Assembly (NCBI GenBank): GCA_905479065.1
Contig: CAJQLB010000019.1
Span: 26,480-90,479, forward strand
Direction: 5' to 3'
DNA: 64,000 bases
Source of the DNA: an uncultured Flavobacteriaceae bacterium
GTDB taxonomy: Bacteria; Bacteroidota; Bacteroidia; Flavobacteriales; Flavobacteriaceae
How positions within the stretch are numbered: the stretch's first letter is position 1; every line of letters starts with the position of its first letter. This document shows positions 17,090 to 26,902 of the stretch, piece by piece. A model generated the notes under the pieces. That model saw only the letters and a program-made list of their open reading frames with translations, did not search any database and was not told the DNA's origin. Both the position numbers and the translations under genes were made by a program.

Positions 17090-18382
17090 TTAATTAATTT
17101 GTGTTATTACGTCATTAGATACAAATTCAAGGCTATTCTCTTGTGCAAACTGAATATTATCTAATTGTGTTTTTATGGGTTTTATAAAATCTAAATAGGT
17201 AATCTTTAAACTTTCTGAAATAGGTTCTGCTTCAGGTAATTTTTGCTTAAAAGGGTCTACTTGCCTCCCGTTTTTCCAAAAACGATAGCAAACATGTGGT
17301 CCCGCTGTATTACCAGTCATACCAACATAACCAATAACATCTCCTTGTTTTACAAATTGACCAACCTTAACAGCGCGTTTACTCATGTGTAAATATTGCG
17401 TACTATATGTCGCATTATGCCTTATTTTCACATACTTCCCATTGCCTCCTTTTCGCGTTGATTCTATAACAGTTCCATTTGCAGTGGCTAAAATTGGCGT
17501 TCCAACACGTGCAGCAAAATCAGTTCCTTTGTGAGGCCTTACACGATTGCCATAAAACGCAATTCTCCTCTTTAGATTATATCGTGACGATACACGACTA
17601 AATTGAACAGGTGCTTTCAAAAATGCTCTTCTTAAATTTTTAGCATCGTCATTAAAGTAATCAATGATTCCCTTTACACTGTCTGTTAGAAACTCAAATG
17701 CATAAAAAGGTTCATTTTTATGTTCAAAATATGCAGCTTTTATGTTGTGAACCCCTGCGTACAAACTGTCATCAATATATTTATCAGTGTAAACAACCTT
17801 AAATTTATCTCCTGCCTGCAGTCTATTAAAATCAATGGTCCATGCATATATGTTATCTGCCATTTTATAGGCTAGCTGGACACTCAATCCCTGTTTATCT
17901 AAAACCTCAGAGATGTTACTATTGTTAGGTATGATTCCCGTTGCTTCCTTTTCTATGTATGTGATAGGTTTCTTTTCTGAATAGGCAAAAATTGAATCTT
18001 GGAAATTAATTACAATATAGTCTTCAATGTTTGGTTGATAAATAAAACACTGAGGAGTTTGCAATGAATCTTTACTACATAACAATGTATAAGGTTTTCC
18101 AAACTGTAACCTTCGAATATCAAAAGTGTCTTTAGTTTTTTCAGCAACCTTAAAGATTTTAGAAAACGCAAGGTTATTTCTTTCTAATATTTCTCCAAAA
18201 CTTTCACCCTTTTTTATGGTGTCACGTTTAACAACGTAATCATTAAAGTTATAGCCAAATTCAATGTTTTCCACTATCGGTTTAGGGGCGCTTATAGGTA
18301 ACAAGTTGTTCGTTTTATCGGTCTTACAAGCCTGAATGGCACAAATTGCTAAAAGGATAGTTATAATTTTAAAAAGTTTCAT
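17090..18382 (-). CDS. M23-family peptidoglycan peptidase-like lipoprotein (altered HxH motif)
   Basis: A 430-residue envelope protein with a lipobox (AIQAC, Cys19). Residues about 40-240 form the N-terminal region typical of MepM-like proteins; 270-385 form the M23 (lysostaphin-type) domain. First zinc ligands His284 and Asp288 are present in RPHKGTDF, as is the YLHMS catalytic-type His. The final HxH motif, normally GPHLH, reads GPHVC: His363 remains but the zinc-ligand position is Cys365. Cys could bind zinc, so loss of activity is not certain. It probably trims peptidoglycan cross-links during growth. It sits between the tryptophan dioxygenase gene and pgi in one operon. Confidence 0.9.
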   Translation of the reverse strand: MKLFKIITILLAICAIQACKTDKTNNLLPISAPKPIVENIEFGYNFNDYVVKRDTIKKGESFGEILERNNLAFSKIFKVAEKTKDTFDIRRLQFGKPYTLLCSKDSLQTPQCFIYQPNIEDYIVINFQDSIFAYSEKKPITYIEKEATGIIPNNSNISEVLDKQGLSVQLAYKMADNIYAWTIDFNRLQAGDKFKVVYTDKYIDDSLYAGVHNIKAAYFEHKNEPFYAFEFLTDSVKGIIDYFNDDAKNLRRAFLKAPVQFSRVSSRYNLKRRIAFYGNRVRPHKGTDFAARVGTPILATANGTVIESTRKGGNGKYVKIRHNATYSTQYLHMSKRAVKVGQFVKQGDVIGYVGMTGNTAGPHVCYRFWKNGRQVDPFKQKLPEAEPISESLKITYLDFIKPIKTQLDNIQFAQENSLEFVSNDVITQIN

Positions 18383-18407
18383 CAGCTAGCTCTTAATAAA
18401 ATAGTTG

Positions 18408-19337
18408 TTATTGGTGTCCCCAATTATCTTTTTCTTCTTTGGTCCAAAGTTCAGGAAAAAATATTCTTTTTTGATACTTAGGATGCATATATTTTTGCCA
18501 ATCACTCCCCCCTGTTGCTTCTCCGTTGCCTTCTTTCCCAAGAATATAATGCGTCGCTGCTTTATAATGCGCCATTACCCACGTTATATTTACGGTATAA
18601 TCGTAATGTCTCATTGCTTTAATAAGTGTTTTACTTTCTTGATCTTTTTGAGGTAAATCTTTAAATCGCAACCATAAATTCTTGGTATTATACGTTTTCA
18701 TAAATGTTATAAATTCCTCTTTATAACGTTTTTCAAAATTAGTAAGAAGAGACGATTTTTGACCAGACTTGTAGTCTTTTCCAGCCGCTTGCCAATATAA
18801 ATGTTCAAGAGCATGTTCAAAAGGCGTGTTCCTATCAATGGTCTCTCTGAACCTCGCGTCAATTAAATTTATTAATTCTGTTGACGAAAATTCAATCAAT
18901 CTAAATTGAGCACTTTGAAAACCGCTTGCCGGGGTTAATGTATGTCTAAACTTACCATATTGTTTGGGATCCATGCCCTCTCGCATGATATTAAATGAGG
19001 TGGTCAGCATATCAAAATAGCGACTTATTCTCATTAATTTGCTTTCAAAAAAATCACGTGACAATTCTTTTTTGTCTGCTATTTGAGAAATTTCCCATAA
19101 AATCATTTTAAATATCAATTCATTTATTTGATGGTAGGCAATAAAAACCATTTCATCTGGATATGTTGTCCGTTGAGTCTGTAAACTTAATAGTGCGTCT
19201 GTGTGAATGTAGTCCCAATAGGTCAAGGACTTGCCGTACAAGAGCCCCTCTAAATAATTTTCAGTGTCTTCACTTTGAGCATCGTATTTTTCTTGTAATT
19301 TTTTTAAAATATCGATATGTTTTGCTTGATTAGACAT
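18408..19337 (-). CDS. Tryptophan 2,3-dioxygenase family protein
   Basis: Haem dioxygenase opening the indole ring of tryptophan to N-formylkynurenine, the first step of the kynurenine route. The 309 residues contain TDO signatures: YWDYIHTDALLSLQ, the haem-region FIAYHQINELIFK, the substrate-contact RHTLTPASGFQSAQFR, a second His in WVMAHYKAATHYI and the ATGGSDWQKYM C-terminal loop. Length is usual for bacterial TDO. It follows the DUF3108 gene by 10 bases. The presence of hpd and hmgA upstream suggests the region serves aromatic amino-acid degradation. Flavobacterial members are rather divergent, so substrate identity is likely but not proven. Confidence 0.88.
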   Translation of the reverse strand: MSNQAKHIDILKKLQEKYDAQSEDTENYLEGLLYGKSLTYWDYIHTDALLSLQTQRTTYPDEMVFIAYHQINELIFKMILWEISQIADKKELSRDFFESKLMRISRYFDMLTTSFNIMREGMDPKQYGKFRHTLTPASGFQSAQFRLIEFSSTELINLIDARFRETIDRNTPFEHALEHLYWQAAGKDYKSGQKSSLLTNFEKRYKEEFITFMKTYNTKNLWLRFKDLPQKDQESKTLIKAMRHYDYTVNITWVMAHYKAATHYILGKEGNGEATGGSDWQKYMHPKYQKRIFFPELWTKEEKDNWGHQ

Positions 19338-19347
19338 TATAAATGAT

Positions 19348-20124
19348 TTAGAATTTGATTTTAAATTGATGTTTCAGGCCCTTGAAAGCTTCGAGATCTG
19401 CCCTAAGAGAGCCAATGGCTAAATCTGCTTTAATTCGAATTGGAATTCTATTTTTGTCAGCACTCACCCACAATGTTAGGCTTTCTTCCTCTTTAAAAAC
19501 ACGTCCTGCCATTACATAGGGACGAAACTTAAAGCATGTTACTTTACCAAAAGAGGTTCGAATTGTTTCTTTACCCAAGTACCTTATTTTAAATCCATAG
19601 TTCTCAAAGTCAAAAAACATGTTAGTTCTGATTTCATCATCGACTTTCAATGTACTCACATCTAAATTATTTCTCAAAAAATAAAATGTTGACACCATAT
19701 CTTGGGTATTAAGTTCCGTATCAACTGACTGAATTCTATTGTGTTTTTTATTAAAAATTGTCGCCTTGTTGTTAGATTGATCAAAAGATATTTCAATGTC
19801 TTTAGTGTGTCCTCCCTCATCTATATTACGAATAAAGCGATACGGAATGAGCTTTTCTTTGTCGAAGTAACTTTCATAACGGTCTCTCACTCTAAAGAAC
19901 CAAGCGATTGCTCCTGTTGTTTTACCATTTCCAACAACATGAAACACAGGCCTATCATTAATGGTGTCTTCTTGGACCTCAAGAGTTGCCTCCCCAGCTT
20001 TCATCCAGCCACTGTAGCTCATTTTAAATTTAAACCACTCCCCTTTTTCAAAAGCTGACTCATTTTGAGCCACTACGCAAAAGGTAGTGAATAACAGAAT
20101 TAATGTAAGTCTTGATTTTTTCAT
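19348..20124 (-). CDS. DUF3108 periplasmic protein
   Basis: A protein of about 258 residues with a signal peptide (MKKSRLTLILLFTTFCVVAQ). I prefer the ATG at 20124 because it gives a normal signal peptide; an ATG three codons upstream (20133) is the alternative. The mature part is all-beta (GEWFKFKMSYSGWMKAGEATLEV at residues about 25-48, then SLTLWVSADKNRIPIRIKADL), matching DUF3108, which resembles lipoprotein-carrier folds and is often annotated only as hypothetical. Function unknown. It is the first gene of the run DUF3108-TDO-M23-pgi. Confidence 0.82.
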   Translation of the reverse strand: MKKSRLTLILLFTTFCVVAQNESAFEKGEWFKFKMSYSGWMKAGEATLEVQEDTINDRPVFHVVGNGKTTGAIAWFFRVRDRYESYFDKEKLIPYRFIRNIDEGGHTKDIEISFDQSNNKATIFNKKHNRIQSVDTELNTQDMVSTFYFLRNNLDVSTLKVDDEIRTNMFFDFENYGFKIRYLGKETIRTSFGKVTCFKFRPYVMAGRVFKEEESLTLWVSADKNRIPIRIKADLAIGSLRADLEAFKGLKHQFKIKF

Positions 20125-20268
20125 AATCTGCATGGTAGCTATAAAACTTTGTTTAACGACTAATCTTTTTTGACATTAATAAAATTTACAATTACTATTC
20201 CAAAATTAAAAAAATCAAAAGCATACTTTATAAATAAGTAGTATTTTTGATTTTTTTACCAATATATA

Positions 20269-21429
20269 TTACAGCGTCCCTCTATTGGCTTGCTCACGCT
20301 CAATTGACTCAAACAAAGCTTTAAAGTTTCCCGCACCAAAACCTCGAGCTCCCATTCTCTGAATAATTTCAAAAAATAAGGTAGGCCTATCTTCAACCGG
20401 TTTCGTAAAAATTTGAAGCAAGTATCCCTCCTCGTCAGCATCTACTAAGATTGATAATTTTTGAAGTTCTTTGATGTCTTCGTTCATGATATCCATATGC
20501 TCACCTAGACGCTCAGGAATACCGTCATAATAGGCTTGGGGAGGCGGCGGTAAAAACTCAACCCCTCTACTTTTTAATTGTGCAACAGTCTTGATAATAT
20601 CATCTGTTGCAACTGCAATATGCTGAACACCTGACCCTTCATAAAAATCTAAATATTCTTCAATTTGTGATTTTTTAGCTGCCTTTGCCGGTTCATTAAT
20701 TGGAAATTTTATTCTACCGTTACCATTACTCATTACTTTACTCATCAAGGCAGAGTACTCCGTGTGTATTTGTTTGTCATCAAATGATAAAAAATTAACA
20801 AAACCCATGACATCTTCATACCACTTAACCCATGTGTCCATTTGATTCCACCCAACATTACCAACCATATGATCTATATATTTTAAGCCAACTGATTCAG
20901 GATTATAATCAGATGTCCATGGCACAAATCCGGGCTTAAACACTCCTTTATAATTCTTTCGTTCAATAAACATATGAACTGTCTCTCCGTACGTGTAAAT
21001 TCCTGCCTCAATAAACTCTCCATGCTCGTCATTCCTTACCATTGGCTCCATATACGAACGTGCTCCTCTTTTTATAGTCTCTTGGTATGATTTACGAGCA
21101 TCATCCACCCACAAAGCAATCACTTTAACACCATCACCATGCTTTACGATATGGTCATTTATCGACGACTTACTATTTAACGGTGTTGTTAAGACCAACT
21201 TTATCTTGTCTTGTTTCAAAACATAACTCACAGAATCTCTTGAGCCAGTCTCAAGACCCTGATAAGCATAAGATTGAAAGCCAAATGCCGTTTTATAAAA
21301 ATGTGCAGATTGTTTCGCATTACCTACATAAAATTCTACATAATCGGTACCTAATAATGGTAAAAAATCTTGAGCACCTTCAAAGATTTTTTCTAAACCG
21401 TAATTTACTGATTTTAATTGTTCGCTCAT
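20269..21429 (-). CDS. hpd: 4-hydroxyphenylpyruvate dioxygenase
   Basis: Non-haem iron enzyme converting 4-hydroxyphenylpyruvate to homogentisate in tyrosine breakdown. The 386 residues show two vicinal-oxygen-chelate domains. The iron ligands of the family are seen: His in KYIDHMVGNV, His in GVQHIAVATDD, and Glu in FFEIIQRMGARGFGAGNFKALFESIE, which is also the family C-terminal signature. It follows hmgA by 12 bases on the same strand, so enzyme and next step are cotranscribed. Identification is certain. The 135 bases after its stop hold no gene. Confidence 0.97.
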   Translation of the reverse strand: MSEQLKSVNYGLEKIFEGAQDFLPLLGTDYVEFYVGNAKQSAHFYKTAFGFQSYAYQGLETGSRDSVSYVLKQDKIKLVLTTPLNSKSSINDHIVKHGDGVKVIALWVDDARKSYQETIKRGARSYMEPMVRNDEHGEFIEAGIYTYGETVHMFIERKNYKGVFKPGFVPWTSDYNPESVGLKYIDHMVGNVGWNQMDTWVKWYEDVMGFVNFLSFDDKQIHTEYSALMSKVMSNGNGRIKFPINEPAKAAKKSQIEEYLDFYEGSGVQHIAVATDDIIKTVAQLKSRGVEFLPPPPQAYYDGIPERLGEHMDIMNEDIKELQKLSILVDADEEGYLLQIFTKPVEDRPTLFFEIIQRMGARGFGAGNFKALFESIEREQANRGTL

Positions 21430-21441
21430 TTACAAAAAGTT

Positions 21442-22599
21442 TTATTCTAGCCAAGATTTGTAGTAATCTTCATCTGCAATATCTAAGGCTTCTTGTGTTA
21501 GCATTAATGGTTTAAATGTGTCAACCATTACAGCAAGTTCATCTGTTTTGACTTTCCCTATACTTCGTTCAGTTGCTCCAGGATGTGGACCATGTGGTAT
21601 TCCTGCAGGATGTAAAGAAATATGCCCTGCGTCGATATCATTCCTGCTCATGAAGTCACCATCCACATAATACAGTACCTCATCACTATCAATATTGCTA
21701 TGATTGTAAGGCGCAGGAATGGCATTTGGATGATAATCATATAAACGAGGTACAAAGCTGCAAACTACAAAGGCATCTGTTTCAAAAGTTTGATGTACTG
21801 GGGGTGGTTGGTGAATTCGACCTGTAATTGGCTCAAAGTCATGAATTGAAAAAGCATATGGATAATTAAAGCCGTCATAACCAACAACATCAAATGGATG
21901 TGTAGCATACACCATCTCAAAAATATCATCTTGCTTCTTAACTTTAATCAAAAACTCACCCTTTTGATTGTGCGTTTCTAATTCATGAGGTTGTCTCAAA
22001 TCACGCTCACAAAAAGGAGCATGTTCAAGTAATTGTCCAAACCAATTTCGATATCGTTTTGGTGTGTATATAGGGCGCCGCGACTCAACAATGAACAACC
22101 TATTATCTTTGGTATCAAAATCAATTTTATAAATAATACCTCGCGGTATCAACAAATAGTCCCCGTATTTAAAATCTAAATTACCTAGCATGGTCCTGAG
22201 TTTTCCAGAACCTTTATGAATAAAAATTAATTCATCTGCATCAGTATTTTTATAAAAATAATCTTTTGTGCTTTTCTTAGGTGCAGCGAGAATGATCGTA
22301 CAATCACTATTTGTCAATATCGCTTTTCTACTGTCCAAATAATCATTTTCAGGAGTTATTTTAAATCCGTGGAGTCTATATGAATGCAGATGATTTTCTT
22401 TTGCAATTTTCGGTGCAATATTGTACTGAGCTCGAATTTCTTTAACTTGAGTTGGTCTGTGTTCGTGATAAGAATTTGTTGACATCCCATCAAATCCGAT
22501 TGTCCCAAACAGCTGTTCAGCGTACAAACTTCCATCTGGTTTTCGAAATTGCGTATGTCGTTTCGGAGGTATTTTCCCTAATTTGTGATAGAAAGGCAT
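21442..22599 (-). CDS. hmgA: Homogentisate 1,2-dioxygenase
   Basis: Opens the aromatic ring of homogentisate to maleylacetoacetate, the step after Hpd. The 385-residue protein is cupin-like, with the C-terminal metal region (SDEVLYYVDGDFMSRNDIDAGHISLHPAGIPHGPHPG) containing the His/Glu ligands. It is shorter than the roughly 440-residue classical enzymes, as is normal for this bacterial subfamily. It starts the hmgA-hpd transcript; no TANNTTTG box is evident in the 183 bases upstream. Fumarylacetoacetase, needed to finish the pathway, is not in the window. Confidence 0.94.
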   Translation of the reverse strand: MPFYHKLGKIPPKRHTQFRKPDGSLYAEQLFGTIGFDGMSTNSYHEHRPTQVKEIRAQYNIAPKIAKENHLHSYRLHGFKITPENDYLDSRKAILTNSDCTIILAAPKKSTKDYFYKNTDADELIFIHKGSGKLRTMLGNLDFKYGDYLLIPRGIIYKIDFDTKDNRLFIVESRRPIYTPKRYRNWFGQLLEHAPFCERDLRQPHELETHNQKGEFLIKVKKQDDIFEMVYATHPFDVVGYDGFNYPYAFSIHDFEPITGRIHQPPPVHQTFETDAFVVCSFVPRLYDYHPNAIPAPYNHSNIDSDEVLYYVDGDFMSRNDIDAGHISLHPAGIPHGPHPGATERSIGKVKTDELAVMVDTFKPLMLTQEALDIADEDYYKSWLE

Positions 22600-22782
22600 G
22601 TTTTTATTTTATATAATGATGTGTATCTATAAGTTAGAGGTTGGGTATTTGTAATAAAAATACACTACACGTTCCTTACTCTAGCTTTCTCTTTATCAAG
22701 TAGTTTAGTAAAACTAAGTATCCTTTCCAAAAAGGCTTCATGTAAAAACAAATATCGTAAAAATTTAAAGGATAATTGGTTT

Positions 22783-25014
22783 TTAAAACCAAAATCCTAC
22801 ATTAAAAAACCAATTTCCTTGGCTAGCTTCAGGAGACCATGAATATTTTATTTCAACTGGACCAATGAATGTTTCTAGCGCATAACCAAATGCATAACCA
22901 CTATACTTTGGTATCGCTAACCAATCAAAAGTAGTAAATAAATTATTTTTGACATTCGCGTAATTAGCTGCAAAATTAAGATGGTGCTTTTTGATAATCT
23001 CATAATCTAAATTAATTGTCGCTTTGACATATCCGTCACCAATAATCGAAACATAATCGTACCCATAAAAAGAGATAAAATTATTAATTAAATTTTGCCC
23101 GTAACCACCCAATGCAAAATTGAGCGATTGATTGGAATCATCTCCAATTTTAAAACCTCCTTCGGAAAACAAATTCACTGAAAAATTTTCTAAAAAACTG
23201 ATTGCATAACCAATATTAGCCTTAGCAAATGAGAACTCAGAAAAATTATTATTAAAATCAGAGGAAGATAAAAACAGTTGGAAATTCCCGTCAAAGTAAA
23301 ATCCCTCATCCGGAAAAAATCTATCATTAAACGTATCAAATTTTAGATTTCCAAATACACTATAAAAATCACTATTTTCAAAAGTGGTCTTATTCGAATC
23401 AAGCTGTGGAACTTCAGCAAAGGAATCGGAGATGATTTTTAATCTCTTATGCTCCGCACCAATTGTTAGTGAAAAATCTTTTCTAAAAAGAGTTTGTAAA
23501 AAAACTTGATTTGTTTGATCACTTAATTTCATCCCTTTTTTACCTGTACCAATTGCATCTAGCTCATTTTGATTTAAAAATAAAGCTGGATTAACACTCT
23601 TATTAAATTCATTATATTTTGATTTTAAACCAATACTCCAATAAAAGCCCTTATCGATAAAATATTCAAAATTATAGCGTACATTATCTCCTAGAATCAC
23701 ATCGAGAAAAGCCAAATCGTTTTTAAATAAAAGCTGCTTTTGAGTTAAATTAAATAATGCAGCACTCTTATATAAATCGTCATAATGTACTCCAAATTTG
23801 AGAAAGGTTTTATTGTCACTCTCTTTTAAATCTAAAATTAAATTGTATCCTCCATCATTTCCCTCAAAATCGTACAAAACACGATCAAAATTTTGTGTTG
23901 CAGATAAATTGTTTATACCCTTATCAAAGCGATTATAGCTAATTATTTCATTAGATCTTATTTTTAACTTACCTAGAACATAGGATCTTGTGTAGTCCTC
24001 TTTACCGTTAATAACAATATCATTAATTTTTATACTGTCAGGCACATTAAATGATGGTTTTACAAGGTGATTGTTTCTTTGCTCATTTACAAGTTCACTT
24101 AATTCGTTCTCTTTAATTAAAGATGCTAAGCGGCCATTTTCAATTAACTTTTCTCCATGCTGAAATGACACTACGTTATAATTTTTAATATTTGGCTTAA
24201 TATAGATGTCGGTTAATTTAGACTTATCTTGCATGGCGTCAATAGTCCTAAAATTACTTATTTGTAATAAAATATCAGGTGCTGAATTTAATTTATTACG
24301 CTCATATAAATCATCTTGAACATCAACACCTATAACACGACTCATTCCTTTTGCTTTGAGCTCACGAATTGGATAATTATTTACAATACCGCCGTCAACT
24401 AACATCATATTATCTTTATTAACTGGTTGAAATAATGATGGTAAGGCGCTACTCGCAGCGATAGCTTGAGGTAAACTTCCAGCATCTAAAATTACTTGAG
24501 TTCCTGTTTCAATATTGGTGGCAACGCAAAAAAATGGTATTGGTAAATTTTCAAAACGTTCAACATCGCTAACATGTAGCATTAATTTAGATAATAAATT
24601 AAAGATATTTTGCCCTTTCGAAATTGCTGAAGGAATTTGCACTTTGAAATCAGTGAAGGGAAGAGAAAACGCATATTTTTCAGCAGTATCTCTTTCGTAA
24701 AAAGACTTTGAAGCACGGGGTATATGATCATTTATTAAATGATCAAAATTCACCAGTTTAAAAATTGAATCAATTTCATTCCCAGAGTAACCTGACGCAT
24801 AAAGTCCTCCAATAATAGCACCAACACTCGTCCCAGCAACATAATCAATTTTCACACCCAGACTATCAATAGTTTTCAAGACACCAATATGTGCTAGGCC
24901 TTTGGCACCACCACCGCTTAATACCAATCCCACTTTTAAATTATTTTCACCTACAGACTGGGCCAGTGATAAGCCCACAAACATCCAGAGTATGACACAA
25001 AGATTTCGCTTCAA
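22783..25014 (-). CDS. Patatin-like phospholipase fused to outer-membrane surface-antigen barrel
   Basis: A 743-residue two-part protein. After a signal peptide (about 1-20) comes a patatin lipase domain with oxyanion loop GGGAKG (34-39), nucleophile Ser63 in GTSVG and partner Asp207 in VDGGIVNN. Residues about 330-400 resemble a POTRA-like domain and the C-terminal 350 form an Omp85/bacterial-surface-antigen barrel ending FNVGFWF. This is the PlpD-type layout (type Vd-like secretion), seen as an uncleaved outer-membrane lipase in Bacteroidota. The start codon is TTG at 25014, overlapping the uvrC TGA by four bases, so translation is coupled to uvrC. Confidence 0.92.
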   Translation of the reverse strand: MKRNLCVILWMFVGLSLAQSVGENNLKVGLVLSGGGAKGLAHIGVLKTIDSLGVKIDYVAGTSVGAIIGGLYASGYSGNEIDSIFKLVNFDHLINDHIPRASKSFYERDTAEKYAFSLPFTDFKVQIPSAISKGQNIFNLLSKLMLHVSDVERFENLPIPFFCVATNIETGTQVILDAGSLPQAIAASSALPSLFQPVNKDNMMLVDGGIVNNYPIRELKAKGMSRVIGVDVQDDLYERNKLNSAPDILLQISNFRTIDAMQDKSKLTDIYIKPNIKNYNVVSFQHGEKLIENGRLASLIKENELSELVNEQRNNHLVKPSFNVPDSIKINDIVINGKEDYTRSYVLGKLKIRSNEIISYNRFDKGINNLSATQNFDRVLYDFEGNDGGYNLILDLKESDNKTFLKFGVHYDDLYKSAALFNLTQKQLLFKNDLAFLDVILGDNVRYNFEYFIDKGFYWSIGLKSKYNEFNKSVNPALFLNQNELDAIGTGKKGMKLSDQTNQVFLQTLFRKDFSLTIGAEHKRLKIISDSFAEVPQLDSNKTTFENSDFYSVFGNLKFDTFNDRFFPDEGFYFDGNFQLFLSSSDFNNNFSEFSFAKANIGYAISFLENFSVNLFSEGGFKIGDDSNQSLNFALGGYGQNLINNFISFYGYDYVSIIGDGYVKATINLDYEIIKKHHLNFAANYANVKNNLFTTFDWLAIPKYSGYAFGYALETFIGPVEIKYSWSPEASQGNWFFNVGFWF

Positions 25015-26813
25015 TTAACAGGTTTTTGATGATAATAATTATAAATTTTTTCCGCTCTTGATACACCAACGACAGCTTCCAACTCATCTAATGTCGCATA
25101 CGATATTCGTTGAACTGATTTTAACTGCTTTAATAATTCAATAATTGTCTTTTCTCCAATTCCAGGAATCGTTTCCAGCTCTGTATTTAACGCGGTTTTA
25201 CTGCGTTTATTTCTATGATGTTCAATTCCAAAGCGATGTGCTTCGTTTCTTAGTTGTTGAACAATTTTGAGAGTTTCACTTTTTTTATCTAAATATAAGG
25301 GTATCGAATCATTGGGATAATACAATTCTTCTAAACGTTTTGCAATCCCAATAATTGCAATAACACCCCGAAGTTTCAATCGATCTAGGCTTTTTAAAGC
25401 AGAAGATAGTTGACCTTTCCCTCCATCAATAATGATTAATTGAGGTAATGCTTGTTGTTCTTCAATCAAACGTTTATACCGTCTATAAACGACCTCTTCC
25501 ATAGAGGCAAAATCATCTGGTCCTATAACCGTTTTAATATTAAAATGGCGATACTCTTTTTTACTTGGTTTCCCGTTTTTAAATACAACACAGGCAGCTA
25601 CTGGGTGTGTTCCTTGAATATTACTGTTATCAAAACATTCAATATGTCGAGGCTCTTTTTTCAATCTCAAATCTACTTTCATTTGTGCCATGACACGGTT
25701 TACATGTCGATCAGGATCAACAATCTTTACCTGTTTTAATTGTTCTAATCTATAATATTTTGCATTACGTAATGATAAGTCCAATACATGTTTTTTATCT
25801 CCTAACTTCGGCTCTATCACTTTTAATGTGTCTCCTAAGTTTACGCTAAAAGGGACATAGATTTCTTTTGATAAGGAATTAAAACGTTGTCTAATTTCAA
25901 TAATCGCAAGTTCTAGAAGTTCCTTATCTGTCTCATTCAATTTCTTTTTTAATTCCAAGGTGTGTGAACGGACAATTGACCCCAAAGAAATCTGTAGGAA
26001 ATTCACATAAGCATAGCTCTCATCACTGACAATAGTAAATACATCAACGTTATTAATTTTTGAACTTACTACTGTCGATTTGGATTGATAATTTTCCAAA
26101 ATTTCTATCTTGCCCTTAATTTTGTGGGCTTCTTCAAATAACATTTTTTGAGAAAAATCGTTCATTTGATTTTTAAAACGCTGAAGTGAAGTTTTGAAGT
26201 TACCTTTTAAAATATCTCGAACAGCTTTGATGTGTTCTTCATATTCTAAAACCGATTCATGTCCTTCGCAAGGACCTTGGCAATTTCCAAGGTGGTACTC
26301 CAGACACACTTTATATTTTCCACTTTCAATTTTTTCTTGAGACAAATCAAATTTACATGTTCGTAATTGATATAAACCTCTTACTAAATCCAACAATGTA
26401 TAAACTGTTTTCACACTAGTATACGGACCAAAATATTCGCTCCCATCTTTTAAGAGTCGCCTTGTTTGAAATACCCTCGGGAAACGCTCATTCTTAATAC
26501 AAATCCAAGGATATGATTTATCATCTTTCAATAACACATTATAACGAGGCCTATATTTTTTTATAAGATTATTTTCTAAAAGAAGCGCATCAGTTTCAGT
26601 TTCTACCACGATGTGCTTGATTTGAGCAATCTTTTTTACAAGAACTTTAGTCTTACCGCTATCATGCGTTTTAGTAAAATATGAACTAACTCTTTTTTTA
26701 AGGTTTTTCGCTTTACCGATGTATATGATGGTCTCATTTACATCAAAATATTGATATACCCCAGGCAAAGTCGGTAAGGTTTGCACCTGAATTTTAAGAA
26801 GAGAATTAGACAT
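25011..26813 (-). CDS. uvrC: Excinuclease ABC subunit C
   Basis: Makes both incisions in nucleotide excision repair with UvrA and UvrB. The 600 residues show the GIY-YIG nuclease (VYQYFDVNETIIYIGKAKNL, about 19-38), a cysteine-bearing region (LEYHLGNCQGPCEG), a UVR coiled coil near 205-240, the RNase H-like C-terminal nuclease with IIDGGKGQLSSAL, and tandem helix-hairpin-helix motifs (LETIPGIGEKTI, ELEAVVGVSRAEKI). A TACCTTTG promoter box ends only four bases before the ATG, predicting a leaderless mRNA. Confidence 0.97.
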   Translation of the reverse strand: MSNSLLKIQVQTLPTLPGVYQYFDVNETIIYIGKAKNLKKRVSSYFTKTHDSGKTKVLVKKIAQIKHIVVETETDALLLENNLIKKYRPRYNVLLKDDKSYPWICIKNERFPRVFQTRRLLKDGSEYFGPYTSVKTVYTLLDLVRGLYQLRTCKFDLSQEKIESGKYKVCLEYHLGNCQGPCEGHESVLEYEEHIKAVRDILKGNFKTSLQRFKNQMNDFSQKMLFEEAHKIKGKIEILENYQSKSTVVSSKINNVDVFTIVSDESYAYVNFLQISLGSIVRSHTLELKKKLNETDKELLELAIIEIRQRFNSLSKEIYVPFSVNLGDTLKVIEPKLGDKKHVLDLSLRNAKYYRLEQLKQVKIVDPDRHVNRVMAQMKVDLRLKKEPRHIECFDNSNIQGTHPVAACVVFKNGKPSKKEYRHFNIKTVIGPDDFASMEEVVYRRYKRLIEEQQALPQLIIIDGGKGQLSSALKSLDRLKLRGVIAIIGIAKRLEELYYPNDSIPLYLDKKSETLKIVQQLRNEAHRFGIEHHRNKRSKTALNTELETIPGIGEKTIIELLKQLKSVQRISYATLDELEAVVGVSRAEKIYNYYHQKPVN

Positions 26814-26817
26814 TACT

Positions 26818-26825
26818 CAAAGGTA
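26818..26825 (-). promoter_or_regulatory. -7 box TACCTTTG directly before uvrC
   Basis: Exact TANNTTTG match on the minus strand. Four bases separate its last G from the uvrC ATG, so the expected transcription start coincides with the start codon. Confidence 0.6.
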
Positions 26826-26902
26826 TATTAATTCCTACATAATGGAAAAATTCATATCCCTTTTTTAGTATATTGCGTAAATCTTAAGTAAATAACCACT
26901 TC

